Source of the DNA: Salticus scenicus
Taxonomy: Eukaryota > Arthropoda > Arachnida > Araneae > Salticidae
NCBI GenBank assembly: GCA_963930645.1
Contig: OZ005661.1
Coordinates: 199,314,532 to 199,378,531 of the forward strand
Length of the DNA stretch: 64,000 bases
Direction: 5' to 3'
Shown here: positions 34,832-47,728 of the stretch, one piece after another
How positions within the stretch are numbered: the first letter of the stretch is position 1
Layout: each line of letters starts with the position of its first letter
The notes under the pieces: model-generated
What the model saw: only the letters and a program-made list of their open reading frames with translations
Told to the model about the DNA's origin: nothing
The model's database searches: none
Translations under genes and position numbers: made by a program

Positions 34832-35232
34832 GTGTCGTTATCAAAATAAAAAAGAATTTAACAATTTATGTTACTGGGAATATTGTTTGAATAAGACTGT
34901 ATAAAGGACTATTGAATTATTTTTAAAGTATTATCTATAGACTCGAATTTGTGAGAAAAAAATTATTATTTTAAAAATATTCATTCATCTAAATTACTTC
35001 GAATATTATAATACATTTTAAATTCTTTAATGATTCAAGACCATTATATGAAAGTTCAAAACAAACTTCGTTTCACGGTAAAAATTCCAGGATCTTGTGA
35101 AATAAAGCAAATTACTTTACTTGTACTTGTCAAGAAAAGAAACTTCAGACGTTAATTTAACATAATGTAAAATTTTAACTCTTTAAGCGAAGTAAATAAT
35201 TCTTCAACTTAAATTTCAAACTCCTAGACATC

Positions 35233-35305
35233 GTTTCTCTAGCGTAGTGGTTATCACGTGCGCTTCACACGCGCAAGGTCCCCGGTTCGATCCCGGGTGG
35301 AAACA
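35233..35305 (+). tRNA. tRNA-Val(CAC)-like, class C, damaged acceptor
   Basis: 5' acceptor GTTTCTC with T66 opposite C7, T-G at 6-67, and T11C in the D-stem (C11-A24). Anticodon and T-arm canonical, T6 trailer. Confidence 0.75.
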
Positions 35306-35835
35306 GTGTCGTTCTCAAAAAGTATTTTTTCACAATTTACGTTACTAGGAATACTGTTTGAATAATATTCATAACGGAACATTGGATTATTTTTCCATAG
35401 ATTCGGAGAATTTGTGAGAAAAAAATGATATTTTTAAAAATATTAATCTTTCTCAATTACTTTTTATATTAATTTACTTTTAAAAATTATATTATGACTC
35501 AAGATCATTAAATAAATGTTAAATACAAACCATCACGACCGCTTCGCAAGGGAAAGACATTCGTATCCATTTTTGGCGTAAAAAGTGTCATTTTTAGGAA
35601 ATTCTTTTTAAAAATTTGAGTAATTGTAAATAAATTTTAAAAACACGAGATACAAAATTAGCAAGAATTAACAGTATTGTCTTACAAATTCCTTGATCTT
35701 AAGAAATGAGGAAAAGTACTTAACATGTGCTTCTCAATAAAAGAAACTTCAGACATTAGTATACATAATGTATATCTTTAGTGCTTTAATCGCTGTAAAT
35801 AATTTTTCAAATTAAATTTCAAGCTCGAAAACGTG

Positions 35836-35908
35836 GTTTCCGTAGTGTAGCGGATATCACGTGCGCTTCACACGCGCAAGGTCCCCGGTTCGATCCCGGG
35901 CAGAAACA
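35836..35908 (+). tRNA. tRNA-Val(CAC), class D
   Basis: A20 and A67. Downstream spacer is E-like, as at 24034. Confidence 0.82.
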
Positions 35909-36449
35909 ATGTCGTTCTCAAAAAATATTTTTTCACAACTTACGTTACTGGGAATACTGTTTGAATATGATTCCATAACGGAACATTGGATTATTTTTAA
36001 AGTATTTTTCTATAGATTCGGATCATTTGTGAGAAAAAAATGATCATTTTACAAATATTAATCTTTTTGAATTACTTTTTATATTAATTTGCTTTTAAAA
36101 ATTATATTGGGACTCGAGATCATTAAATAAATGTTCAATACAAACCATCACGTCCGCTTCGCAAGGGAAAGATATTCGTATCCATTTTTGGCGTAAAAAG
36201 TGTCATTTTTAGGAAATTCTTTTTAAAAATTTCAGTAATTGTAAATAAATTTAAAAACACGAGATAGAAAATTAGCTAGAATTAACAGTAATGTCTTACA
36301 AAATCCTTGATCTTAAGAAATAAAGAAAAATACTTAACATGTTCTTCTCAATAAAAGAAACTTCAGACATTAGTATACATAATGTTAATCTTTAATGCTT
36401 TAATCGCTGTGAATAATTCTTCAAATTAAATTTCAAGCTCGAATACGTG

Positions 36450-36522
36450 GTTTCCGTAGTGTAGTGGTTATCACGTGCGCTTCACACGCGCAAGGTCCCC
36501 GGTTCGATCCCGGGCGGAAACA
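36450..36522 (+). tRNA. tRNA-Val(CAC), class A
   Basis: Canonical. The spacer switches from A-type to C-type near 36580. Confidence 0.96.
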
Positions 36523-37054
36523 ATGTCGTTCTCAAAACATATTTTTTCGCAATTTACGTTACTGGGAATACTGTTTGAGTAATATTCATAACGGAACATT
36601 GGATTATTTTTCCATAGATTCGGAGAATTTGTGAGAAAAAAAAATGATATTTTTAAAAATATTAATCTTTCTCAATTACTTTTTATATTAATTTACTTTT
36701 AAAAATTATATTATGACTCAAGTTTATTAAAAAAAATGTTCAATATAAACCATCACGTCCGCTTCGCAAGGGAAAGACATTCGTATCCATTTTTGGCGTA
36801 AAAAGTGTAATTTTTAAGAAATTCTTTTTAATAATGTGAGTAATTGTAAATAAATTTAAAAACACGAGATACAAAATTAGCAAGAATTAACAGTAATGTC
36901 TTACAAAATCCTTGATCTTATGAAATAAAGAAAAATACTTAACATGTACTTCTCAATAAAAGAAACTTCAGACATTAGTATACATAATGTAAATCTTTAA
37001 TGCTTTAATCGCTGTAAATAATTTTTCAAATTAAATTTCAAGCACGAAAACGTG

Positions 37055-37127
37055 GTTACCGTAGTGTAGTGGTTATCACGTGCGCTTCACACGCGCAAGG
37101 ACCCCGGTTCGATCATGGGCGGAAACA
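37055..37127 (+). pseudogene. tRNA-Val(CAC)-like pseudogene, class B
   Basis: A4, A48, A61/T62. Its leader AAGCACGAAAACG is not the usual B leader, so the left end was exchanged. Confidence 0.8.
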
Positions 37128-37932
37128 GTGTCGTTATCAAAATAAAAAAGTATTTAACAATTTATGTTACTGGGAATATTGTTTGAATAAGACTGTATAA
37201 AGGAATATTGAATTATTTTTAAAATATTATCTATAGACTAGAATTTGTGAGAAAAAAATTATTATTTTAAAAATATTCATTCATCTAAATTACTTCGAAT
37301 ATTATAATACATTTTAAATTCTTTAATGATTCAAGACCATTATATGAAAGTTCAAAACAACCTTCGTTTCACGGTAAAAATTCCAGGATCTTGTGAAATT
37401 AAGCAAATTACTTTACTTGTACTTGACAACAAAAGAAACTTCAGACATTAATTTAACATAATGTAAAATTTTAACTCTTTAAGCGAAGTAAATAATTCAC
37501 TGAGAATTTGTGAGAAAAATAAATGATTTTTTTACAAATATTAATCTTTCTCAATTACTTTTTATATTAATTTACTTTTAAAAATTATATTATGACTCAA
37601 GATCATTAAATAAATGTTCAATACAAACCATCACGACCGCTTCGCAAGGGAAATATATTCGTATCGATTTTTGGCGTAAAAAGTGTCATTTTTAAGAAAT
37701 TCTTTTTAAAAATTTGAGTAATTGTAAATAAATTTAAAAACACGAGATACAAAGTTAGCAAGAATTAACAGTATTGTCTTACAAATTCCTTGATCTTAAG
37801 AAATGAAAAAAAGGACTTAACATGTACTTCTCAATAAAAGAAACTTCAGACATTAGTATACATAACGTAAATCTTTAATGCTTTAATCGCTGTAAATAAT
37901 TTTTCAAATTAAATTTCAAGCTCGAAAACGTG

Positions 37933-38005
37933 GTTTCCGTAGTGTAGCGGTTATCACGTGCGCTTCACACGCGCAAGGTCCCCGGTTCGATCGCGGGCGG
38001 AACCA
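37933..38005 (+). tRNA. tRNA-Val(CAC)-like, class E, G61 and C71
   Basis: C61G opposes G53, and A71C opposes T2. Other arms canonical. Probably degraded class E copy. Confidence 0.72.
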
Positions 38006-38546
38006 ATGTCCTTCTCAAATTATATTTTTTCGCAATTTACGTTACTGGGACTACTGTTTGAGTAAGATTGCATAACGGAACATTGGATTATTTTTAAAGT
38101 ATTTTTCTATAGATTCGGATCATTTGTGAGAAAAAAATGATCATTTTACAAATATTAATCTTTTTGAATTACTTTTTATATTAATTTGCTTTTAAAAATT
38201 ATATTGGGACTCGAGATCATTAAATAAATGTTCAATACAAACCATCACGTCCGCTTCGCAAGGGAAAGATATTCGTATCCATTTTTGGCGTAAAAAGTGT
38301 CATTTTTAGGAAATTCTTTTTAAAAATTTCAGTAATTGTAAATAAATTTAAAAACACGAGATAGAAAATTAGCTAGAATTAACAGTAATGTCTTACAAAA
38401 TCCTTGATCTTAAGAAATAAAGAAAAGTACTTAACATGTACTTCTCAATAAAAGAAACTTCAGACATTAGTATACATAATGTTAATCTTTAATGCTTTAA
38501 TCGCTGTGAATAATTCTTCAAATTAAATTTCAAGCTCGAATACGTG

Positions 38547-38619
38547 GTTTCCGTAGTGTAGTGGTTATCACGTGCGCTTCACACGCGCAAGGTCCCCGGT
38601 TCGATCCCGGGCGGAAACA
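38547..38619 (+). tRNA. tRNA-Val(CAC), class A
   Basis: Canonical; T6 trailer. Confidence 0.96.
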
Positions 38620-39161
38620 ATGTCGTTCTCAAAATATATTTTTTCGCAATTTAAGTTACTGGGAATACTGTTTGAGTAAGATTGCAAAACGGAACATTGG
38701 ATTATTTTTAAAGTATTTTTCTATAGATTCGGATCATTTGTGAGAAAAAAATGATCATTTTACAAATATTAATCTTTTCGAATTACTTTTTATATTAATT
38801 TGCTTTTAAAAATTATATTGGGACTCAAGATCATTAAATAAATGTTCAATACAAACCATCACGACCGCTTCGCAAGAGAAAGATATTCGTATCCATTTTT
38901 GGCGTAAAAAGTGTCATTTTTAGGAAATTCTTTTTAAAAATTTGAGTAATTGTAAATAAATTTTAAAAACACGAGATACAAAATTAGCAAGAATTAACAG
39001 TATTGTCTTACAAATTCCTTGATCTTAAGAAATGAGGAAAAGTACTTAACATGTACTTCTCAATAAAAGAAACTTCAGACATTAGTATACATAATGTATA
39101 TCTTTAATGCTTTAATCGCTGTAAATAATTTTTCAAATTAAATTTCAAGCTCGAAAACGTG

Positions 39162-39234
39162 GTTTCCGTAGTGTAGCGGATATCACGTGCGCTTCACACG
39201 CGCAAGGTCCCCGGTTCGATCCCGGGCAGAAACA
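39162..39234 (+). tRNA. tRNA-Val(CAC), class D
   Basis: A20 and A67. Confidence 0.82.
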
Positions 39235-39776
39235 ATGTCGTTCTCAAAAAATATTTTTTCACAACTTACGTTACTGGGAATACTGTTTGAATATGATTCC
39301 ATAAAGGAACATTGGATTATTTTTAAAGTATTTTTTTATAGATTCTCAGAATTTGTGAGAAAGAAAAGTTTTTTTTTACAAATATTAATCTTTCTCAATT
39401 ACTTTTTATATTAATTTACTTTTAAAAATTATATTATGAATCAAGATCATTAAATAAATGTTCAATACAAACCATCACGACCGCTTCGCAAGGGAAAGAT
39501 ATTCGTATCCATTTTTAGCGTAAAAAGTGTCATTTTTAAGAAATTCTTTTTAAAAATTTGAGTAATTGTAAATAAATTTAAAAACACGAGATAGAAAATT
39601 AGCAAGAATTAACAGTAATGTCTTACAAAATCCTTGATCTTAAGAAATAAAGAAAAATACTTAACATGTACTTCTCAATAAAAGAAACTTCAGACATTAG
39701 TATACATAATGTAAATCTTTAATGCTTTAATCGCTGTGAATAATTCTTCAAATTAAATTTCAATCTCGGAAACGTG

Positions 39777-39849
39777 GTTACCGTAGTGTAGTGGTTATCA
39801 CGTGCGCTTCACACGCGCAAGGACCCCGGTTCGATCATGGGCGGAAACA
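39777..39849 (+). pseudogene. tRNA-Val(CAC)-like pseudogene, class B
   Basis: A4, A48, A61/T62; no terminator. The class C deletion scar follows at 40220. Confidence 0.8.
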
Positions 39850-40372
39850 GTGTCGTTATCAAAATAAAAAAGTATTTAACATTTTATGTTACTGGGAATA
39901 TTGTTTGAATAAGACTGTATAAAGGAATATTGAATTATTTTTAAAGTATTATCTATAGACTAGAATTTGTGAGAAAAAAATTATTATTTTAAAAATATTC
40001 ATTCATCTAAATTACTTCGAATATTATAATACATTTTAAATTCTTTAATGATTCAAGAACATTATATGAAAGTTCAAAACAACCTTCGTTTCACGGTAAA
40101 AATTCCAGGATCTTGTGAAATTAAGCAAATTACTTTACTTGTACTTGACAACAAAAGAAATTTCAGACATTAATTTAACATAATGTAAAATTTTAACTCT
40201 TTAAGCGAAGTAAATAATTCACTGAGAATTTGTGAGAAAAAAAAATGATTTTTTTACAAATATTAATCTTTCTCAATTACTTTTTATATTAATGTACTTT
40301 TAAAAATTATATTATGACTCAATATCATTAAATAAATGTTCAATACAAACCATCACGACTGCTTCGCAAGGG

Positions 40373-40513
40373 TTGGTTGGTTGGTTGGTTGGTTGTAGAA
40401 TTTTAAGGCCTATTGACTCCTGATGTGTCCTAGGCCTAGAGGAGGAATGCCCTCCGTGGGGGTCTTTCTAAGGGTTCCTAGCCCGTACTTACGCAAGTTT
40501 CAGAGGAAACCAC
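40373..40513 (-). mobile_element. SINE fragment, tRNA head deleted (141 bp)
   Basis: Same target site as 3533 (CTGCTTCGCAAGGG before, CGCTCCTCAAGGG after, two mismatches). The sequence stops at GAGGAAACCAC, so the A/B-box head and the following part are gone; tail and body remain. Cannot be transcribed from its own promoter. Confidence 0.88.
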
Positions 40514-40809
40514 TCGCTCCTCAAGGGAAAGATATTCGTATCCATTTTTGGCGTAAAAAGTGTCATTTTTAAGAAATTCTTTTTAAAAATTTGAGTAATT
40601 GTAAATAAATTTAAAAACACGAGATAGAAAATTAGCAAGAATTAACAGTCATGTCTTACAAAATCCTTGATCTTATGAAATAAAGAAAAATACTTAACAT
40701 GTATTTCTCAATAAAAGAAACTTCGGACATTTGTATGCATAATGTAAAACTTTAATGATTTAATAGCTGTAAATAAAACTTGAAATTAAATTTCAATATT
40801 GAAAACGTG

Positions 40810-40882
40810 GTTTCCGTAGTGTAGTGGTTATCACGTGCGCTTCACACGCGCAAGGTCCCCTGTTCGATCCCGGGCGGAAACA
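40810..40882 (+). tRNA. tRNA-Val(CAC)-like, class G, T52
   Basis: G52T mismatches C62 and hits the first base of the B box (TGTTCGATCCC). Otherwise canonical; trailer AATATCGTTCTC with T6. Confidence 0.78.
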
Positions 40883-41417
40883 ATATCGTTCTCAAAATAT
40901 ATTTTTTCACAATTTACATTACAATACTGTTTGAATAAGATTGCATAGCGGTACACTGGATTATTTTTAAAGTATTTTTCTATAGATTCGGAGAATCTGT
41001 GAGGAAAGATGATCATTTTACAAATATTAATCTTTCTGAATTACTTTTTATATTAATTTACTTTTAAAAATTATATAAGACTCAAAATCATTAAATAAAT
41101 GTTCAATACATACCATCACGTCCATTTCGCAAGGTAAAGATATTCGGATCCATTTTTGGAGCAAAAAGTGTCATTTTATGAAATTTTTTTTAACTATTTC
41201 AGTAATTGTATATAAATTTTAAAAACACGAGATGGAAAATTAGCAAGAATTAACAGTTTTGTCATACAAATTCCTTGATCTTAAGAAATACAGAAAAGTA
41301 CTTAACATGTACTTCTCAATAAAAGAAACTTCAGACATTAGTATACATAATGCAAATATTTAATGCTTTAATCTCTGTAAATAATTCTTCAAGTTAAATT
41401 TCAAACGAGAAAACTTG

Positions 41418-41490
41418 GTTTCCGTAGTGTAGTGGTTATCACGTGCGCTTCACACGCGCAAGGTCCTCGGTTCGATCCCGGGCGGAAACC
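41418..41490 (+). tRNA. tRNA-Val(CAC), class F, C73
   Basis: C50T (wobble with G64) and discriminator C. Stems otherwise pair. Leader GAAAACTTG. Confidence 0.82.
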
Positions 41491-41880
41491 ATGTCGTTCA
41501 CAAAATATATTTTTTCACAATTTACATTACTGGGAATGCTGTTTGAATAAGATTCATAACGGAACATTGGATTATTTTTCTATAGATTCGGAGAATCTGT
41601 GAGAAAAAAATGATTTTTTTACAAATATTCATTCATCTAAATTACTTCGAATATCATAGTACATTTTAAATTCTTTAATGATTCAAGACCATTATATGAA
41701 AGTTAAAAACAAACTTCGTTTCACGGTAAAAATTCCAGGATCTTGTGAAATAAAGCAAATTACTTTACATGTACTTGTCATCAAAAGAAACTTCAGACAT
41801 TAATTTAACATAATGTAAAATTTTAACTCTTTAAACGAAGTAAATTATTCTTCAATTTAAATTTCAAACGCGTAGACATC

Positions 41881-41953
41881 GTTTCCGTAGTGTAGTGGTT
41901 ATCACGTGCGCTTCACACGCGCAAGGTCCCCGGTTCGATCCCGGGCGGAAACA
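41881..41953 (+). tRNA. tRNA-Val(CAC), class C
   Basis: Canonical body, T6 trailer. Confidence 0.96.
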
Positions 41954-43381
41954 GTGTCGTTCTCAAAAAATATTTTTTCACAATTTACGTTACTGGGAAT
42001 ACTGTTTGAATAAGATTCATAACGGAACATTGGATTATTTTTCTATAGATTCGGAGAATTTGTGAGAAAGAAAATGATTTTTTTACAAATATTAATCTTT
42101 CTCAACTTTTTATATTAATTTACTTTTAAAAATTATATTATGACTCAAGATCATTAAATAAATGTTCAATACAAACCATCACGACCGCTTCGCAAGGGAA
42201 AGATATTCGTATCCATTTTTGGCGTAAAAAGTGTCCTTTTTAGGAAATTCTTTTAATAATTTAACAATTTATGTTACTGGGAATATTATTTGAATAAGAC
42301 TGAATAACGGAATATTGAATTATTTTTAAAGTATTATCTATAGACTGGGCGAATTTGTGAGAAAAAAAATTATTATTTTACAAATATTCATTCATCTAAA
42401 TGACTTCGTGTATTATAATACATTTTAAATTCTTTAATGATTCAAGACCATTATATGAAAGTTCAAAACAAACTTCGTTTCAAGGTATTTGTTTCATTAG
42501 CGTATTTGTCATCTCTCCCACTTCGGAAGTGAAAGATTTCCGGGTCCATTTTGGGCATAAAAACTGTAATTTTTAAGAAATACTTTTTTTAAATTATAGT
42601 TTTGGCAAGTAATTAAAAAAAAACTCGAGATAGAAAATTAAAAAGAATTAACCCTATTGTCTAATAAATTCCAGGATCTTGTGAAATAAAGCAAATTACT
42701 TTACTTGTACTTGTCAACAATATAAACTTCAGACATTTTTTTAACATAATGTAAAATTTTAACTCTTTAAGCGAAGTAAATAATCCTTTAACTTAAACTT
42801 CAAACTCGTTTTTCTTAAAATATTCTTTTTCACCAATTTATGTTACTGGGAATATTGTTTAAATCAGACTACATAACAGAAAATGGAATTAATTTAACGT
42901 ATTTTCTACAGATTCGGAGAATATGTGAGAAGAAAATTATTATTTTATAAACATTTATAAATCTAATTTACTTCTTACATTAATTTACATTTGTAAATTC
43001 TTTAATGATTCAAGAATATTATATGAACGATCAAAACAAATTTCGTTTTCATTATTTGTTTTCCTTAGTGTATTTGTCATCACTTCCGCTTCGCAAGTGA
43101 AAGATTTCCGGAATCAGTTTGGGCGTAAAAAGTGTCATTTTTATGAAATTCTTCTTTAAAATTTGGGTTGTTGTAAATAATTAAAAAAAAAAAAAAAAAG
43201 AAAGTTAACAAGAATTAACCGTATTGTCTTAAATTCCTGGATCTTGTGAAATAATGCAACTTACTTCACATGTGCTTTTCAATAATAGAAATAGCAGGCA
43301 TTAATTTAACATTATACAAAACTTAATTGCTTTAAGCGCTGTAGATAATTTTTCAACTTAAATTTCATACCTGAAGACGTA

Positions 43382-43454
43382 GTTTCCGTAGTTTAGTGGT
43401 TATCACGTGCGCTTCACACGCGCAAGGTCCCCGGTTCGATCCACGGCGGAAACA
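43382..43454 (+). pseudogene. tRNA-Val(CAC)-like pseudogene, class H
   Basis: T12 and T-stem CACGG, as at 27433. Confidence 0.75.
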
Positions 43455-43578
43455 ATGTCGTTCTCAAAATATATTTTTTCGCAATTTACGTTACTGGGAA
43501 TACTGTTTGAGTAAGATTGCATAACGGAACATTGGATTATTTTTAAAGTATTTTTCTATAGATTCGGATCATAACGTG

Positions 43579-43651
43579 GTTTCCGTAGTATAGTGGTTAA
43601 TACGTGCGCTTCACACGCTCAAGGTCCACGGTTCGATTCACTGCTGAAACA
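43579..43651 (+). pseudogene. tRNA-Val-like pseudogene, class I, heavily damaged
   Basis: Starts 197 bases after 43382. Changes: A12, A22, T23, T41, A50, T60, A62, C63, T64, T67. The D-, anticodon and T-stems are all hit. The related copies 47729, 59681 and 63831 lack the 5' changes. Confidence 0.8.
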
Positions 43652-44192
43652 ATGTCGTTCACAAAATATATTTTTTCGCAATTTACGTTACTGGGAATAC
43701 TGTTTGAGTAAGATTGCATAACGGAACATTGGATTATTTTTAAAGTATTTTTCTATAGATTCGGATCATTTGTGAGAAAAAAATGATCATATTACAAATA
43801 TTAATCTTTTTGAATTACTTTTTATATTAATTTACTTTTAAAAATTATATTGGGACTCAAGATCATTAAATAAATGTTCAATATAAACCATCACCTCCGC
43901 TTCGCAAGGGAAAGATATTCGTATCCATTTTTGGCGTAAAAAGTGTCATTTTTAGGAAATTCTTTTTAAAAATTTGAGTAATTGTAAATAAATTTAAAAA
44001 CACGAGATACAAAATTAGCAATAATTAACAGTAATGTCTTACAAAATCCTTGATCTTATGAAATAAAGAAAAATACTTAACATGTACTTCTCAATAAAAG
44101 AAACTTCAGACATTAGTATAGATAATGTAAATCTTTAATGCTTTAATCGCTGTAAATAATTCTTCAAATTAAATTTCAAGCTCGAAAACGTG

Positions 44193-44265
44193 GTTTCCGT
44201 AGTGTAGCGGTTATCACGTGCGCTTCACACGCGGAAGGTCCCCGGTTCGATCCCGGGCGGAAACA
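44193..44265 (+). tRNA. tRNA-Val(CAC)-like, class J, G42
   Basis: C42G opposes G28 in the anticodon stem. Other arms canonical (D-loop AGCGGTTA); trailer AATGTCATTCTC, ACTATTTTTTC. Confidence 0.8.
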
Positions 44266-44524
44266 ATGTCATTCTCAAAAACTATTTTTTCACAATTTAC
44301 GTTACTGGGAATACTGTTTGAATAAGATTTCATAAAGGAACATTGGATTATTTTTAAAGAATTTTTCTGTAGATTCGGAGAATTTGTGAGAAAAAAATGA
44401 TTTTTTTACAAATATTAATCTTTCTCAATTACTTTTTATATTAATGTACTTTTAAAAATTATATTATGACTCAATATCATTAAATAAATGTTCAATACAA
44501 ACCATCACGACTGCTTCGCAAGGG

Positions 44525-44665
44525 TTGGTTGGTTGGTTGGTTGGTTGTAGAATTTTAAGGCCTATTGACTCCTGATGTGTCCTAGGCCTAGAGGGGGAAT
44601 GCCCTCCGTGGGGGTCTTTCTAAGGGTTCCTAGCCCGTACTTACGCAAGTTTCGGAGGAAACCAC
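44525..44665 (-). mobile_element. SINE fragment, tRNA head deleted
   Basis: Copy of 40373, one 4152-bp unit on; same truncation point and degraded duplication. Confidence 0.88.
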
Positions 44666-44961
44666 TCGCTCCTCAAGGGAAAGATATTCGTATCCATTTT
44701 TGGCGTAAAAAGTGTCATTTTTAAGAAATTCTTTTTAAAAATTTGAGTAATTGTAAATAAATTTAAAAACACGAGATAGAAAATTAGCAAGAATTAACAG
44801 TCATGTCTTACAAAATCCTTGATCTTATGAAATAAAGAAAAATACTTAACATGTATTTCTCAATAAAAGAAACTTCGGACATTTGTATGCATAATGTAAA
44901 ACTTTAATGATTTAATAGCTGTAAATAAAACTTGAAATTAAATTTCAATATTGAAAACGTG

Positions 44962-45034
44962 GTTTCCGTAGTGTAGTGGTTATCACGTGCGCTTCACACG
45001 CGCAAGGTCCCCTGTTCGATCCCGGGCGGAAACA
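44962..45034 (+). tRNA. tRNA-Val(CAC)-like, class G, T52
   Basis: Copy of 40810. Confidence 0.78.
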
Positions 45035-45569
45035 ATATCGTTCTCAAAATATATTTTTTCACAATTTACATTACAATACTGTTTGAATAAGATTGCATAG
45101 CGGTACACTGGATTATTTTTAAAGTATTTTTCTATAGATTCGGAGAATCTGTGAGGAAAGATGTTCATTTTACAAATATTAATCTTTCTGAATTACTTTT
45201 TATATTAATTTACTTTTAAAAATTATATAAGACTCAAAATCATTAAATAAATGTTCAATACATACCATCACGTCCATTTCGCAAGGTAAAGATATTCGGA
45301 TCCATTTTTGGAGCAAAAAGTGTCATTTTATGAAATTTTTTTTAACTATTTGAGTAATTGTATATAAATTTTAAAAACACGAGATGGAAAATTAGCAAGA
45401 ATTAACAGTTTTGTCATACAAATTCCTTGATCTTAAGAAATACAGAAAAGTACTTAACATGTACTTCTCAATAAAAGAAACTTCAGACATTAGTATACAT
45501 AATGCAAATATTTAATGCTTTAATCTCTGTAAATAATTCTTCAAGTTAAATTTCAAACGAGAAAACTTG

Positions 45570-45642
45570 GTTTCCGTAGTGTAGTGGTTATCACGTGCGC
45601 TTCACACGCGCAAGGTCCTCGGTTCGATCCCGGGCGGAAACC
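45570..45642 (+). tRNA. tRNA-Val(CAC), class F, C73
   Basis: Copy of 41418: T50, C73. Confidence 0.82.
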
Positions 45643-46032
45643 ATGTCGTTCACAAAATATATTTTTTCACAATTTACATTACTGGGAATGCTGTTTGAAT
45701 AAGATTCATAACGGAACATTGGATTATTTTTCTATAGATTCGGAGAATCTGTGAGAAAAAAATGATTTTTTTACAAATATTCATTCATCTAAATTACTTC
45801 GAATATCATAGTACATTTTAAATTCTTTAATGATTCAAGACCATTATATGGAAGTTAAAAACAAACTTCGTTTCACGGTAAAAATTCCAGGATCTTGTGA
45901 AATAAAGCAAATTACTTTACATGTACTTGTCATCAAAAGAAACTTCAGACATTAATTTAACATAATGTAAAATTTTAACTCTTTAAACGAAGTAAATTAT
46001 TCTTCAATTTAAATTTCAAACGCGTAGACATC

Positions 46033-46105
46033 GTTTCCGTAGTGTAGTGGTTATCACGTGCGCTTCACACGCGCAAGGTCCCCGGTTCGATCCCGGGCGG
46101 AAACA
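46033..46105 (+). tRNA. tRNA-Val(CAC), class C
   Basis: Canonical; copy of 41881. Confidence 0.96.
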
Positions 46106-47531
46106 GTGTCGTTCTCAAAAAATATTTTTTCACAATTTACGTTACTGGGAATACTGTTTGAATAAGATTCATAACGGAACATTGGATTATTTTTCTATAG
46201 ATTCGGAGAATTTGTGAGAAAAAAAATGATTTTTTTACAAATATTAATCTTTCTCAACTTTTTATATTAATTTACTTTTAAAAATTATATTATGACTCAA
46301 GATCATTAAATAAATGTTCAATACAAACCATCACGACCGCTTCGCAAGAGAATGATATTCGTATCCATTTTTGGCGTAAAAAGTGTCCTTTTTAGGAAAT
46401 TCTTTTAATAATTTAACAATTTATGTTACTGGGAATATTATTTGAATAAGACTGAATAACGGAATATTGAATTATTTTTAAAGTATTATCTATAGACTGG
46501 GCGAATTTGTGAGAAAAAAAATTATTATTTTACAAATATTCATTCATCTAAATGACTTCGTGTATTATAATACATTTTAAATTCTTTAATGATTCAAGAC
46601 CATTATATGAAAGTTCAAAACAAACTTTGTTTCAAGGTATTTGTTTCATTAGCGTATTTGTCATCTCTCCCACTTCGGAAGTGAAAGATTTCCGGGTCCA
46701 TTTTGGGCATAAAAACTGTAATTTTTAAGAAATACTTTTTTTAAATTATAGTTTTGGCAAGTAATTAAAAAAAAACTCGAGATAGAAAATTAAAAAGAAT
46801 TAACCCTATTGTCTAATAAATTCCAGGATCTTGTGAAATAAAGCAAATTACTTTACTTGTACTTGTCAACAATATAAACTTCAGACATTTTTTTAACATA
46901 ATGTAAAATTTTAACTCTTTAAGCGAAGTAAATAATCCTTTAACTTAAACTTCAAACTCGTTTTTCTTAAAATATTCTTTTTCACCAATTTATGTTACTG
47001 GGAATATTGTTTAAATCAGACTACATAACAGAAAATGGAATTAATTTAACGTATTTTCTACAGATTCGGAGAATATGTGAGAAGAAAATTATTATTTTAA
47101 AAACATTTATAAATCTAATTTACTTCTTACATTAATTTACATTTGTAAATTCTTTAATGATTCAAGAATATTATATGAACGATCAAAACAAATTTCGTTT
47201 TCATTATTTGTTTTCCTTAGTGTATTTGTCATCACTTCCGCTTCGCAAGTGAAAGATTTCCGGAATCAGTTTGGGCGTAAAAAGTGTCATTTTTATGAAA
47301 TTCTTCTTTAAAATTTGGGTTGTTGTAAATAATTAAAAAAAAAAAAAAAGAAAGTTAACAAGAATTAACCGTATTGTCTTAAATTCCTGGATCTTGTGAA
47401 ATAATGCAACTTACTTCACATGTGCTTTTCAATAATAGAAATAGCAGGCATTAATTTAACATTATACAAAACTTAATTGCTTTAAGCGCTGTAGATAATT
47501 TTTCAACTTAAATTTCATACCTGAAGACGTA

Positions 47532-47604
47532 GTTTCCGTAGTTTAGTGGTTATCACGTGCGCTTCACACGCGCAAGGTCCCCGGTTCGATAAACGGCGGA
47601 AACA
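47532..47604 (+). pseudogene. tRNA-Val(CAC)-like pseudogene, class H, worse T-arm
   Basis: T12; the T-arm reads TTCGATAAACGG, so A60, A61, A62 and C63. B box lost. Confidence 0.78.
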
Positions 47605-47728
47605 ATGTCGTTCTCAAAATATATTTTTTCGCAATTTACGTTACTGGGAATACTGTTTGAGTAAGATTGCATAACGGAACATTGGATTATTTTTAAAGTA
47701 TTTTTCTATAGATTCGGATCATAACGTG

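Larger units (their letters stand above)
33881..40289 (+). repeat. Shuffled monomer array, 33.9-40.3 kb
   Basis: Nine tRNA copies at 33874 (A/B), 34759, 35233, 35836, 36450, 37055, 37933, 38547, 39162, 39777 in mixed class order, with three copies of the class C deletion scar (34320, 37500, 40220). Spacers change type inside a monomer (e.g. A to C near 36580). Outside the tRNAs and relics I see only AT-rich spacer. Confidence 0.7.
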
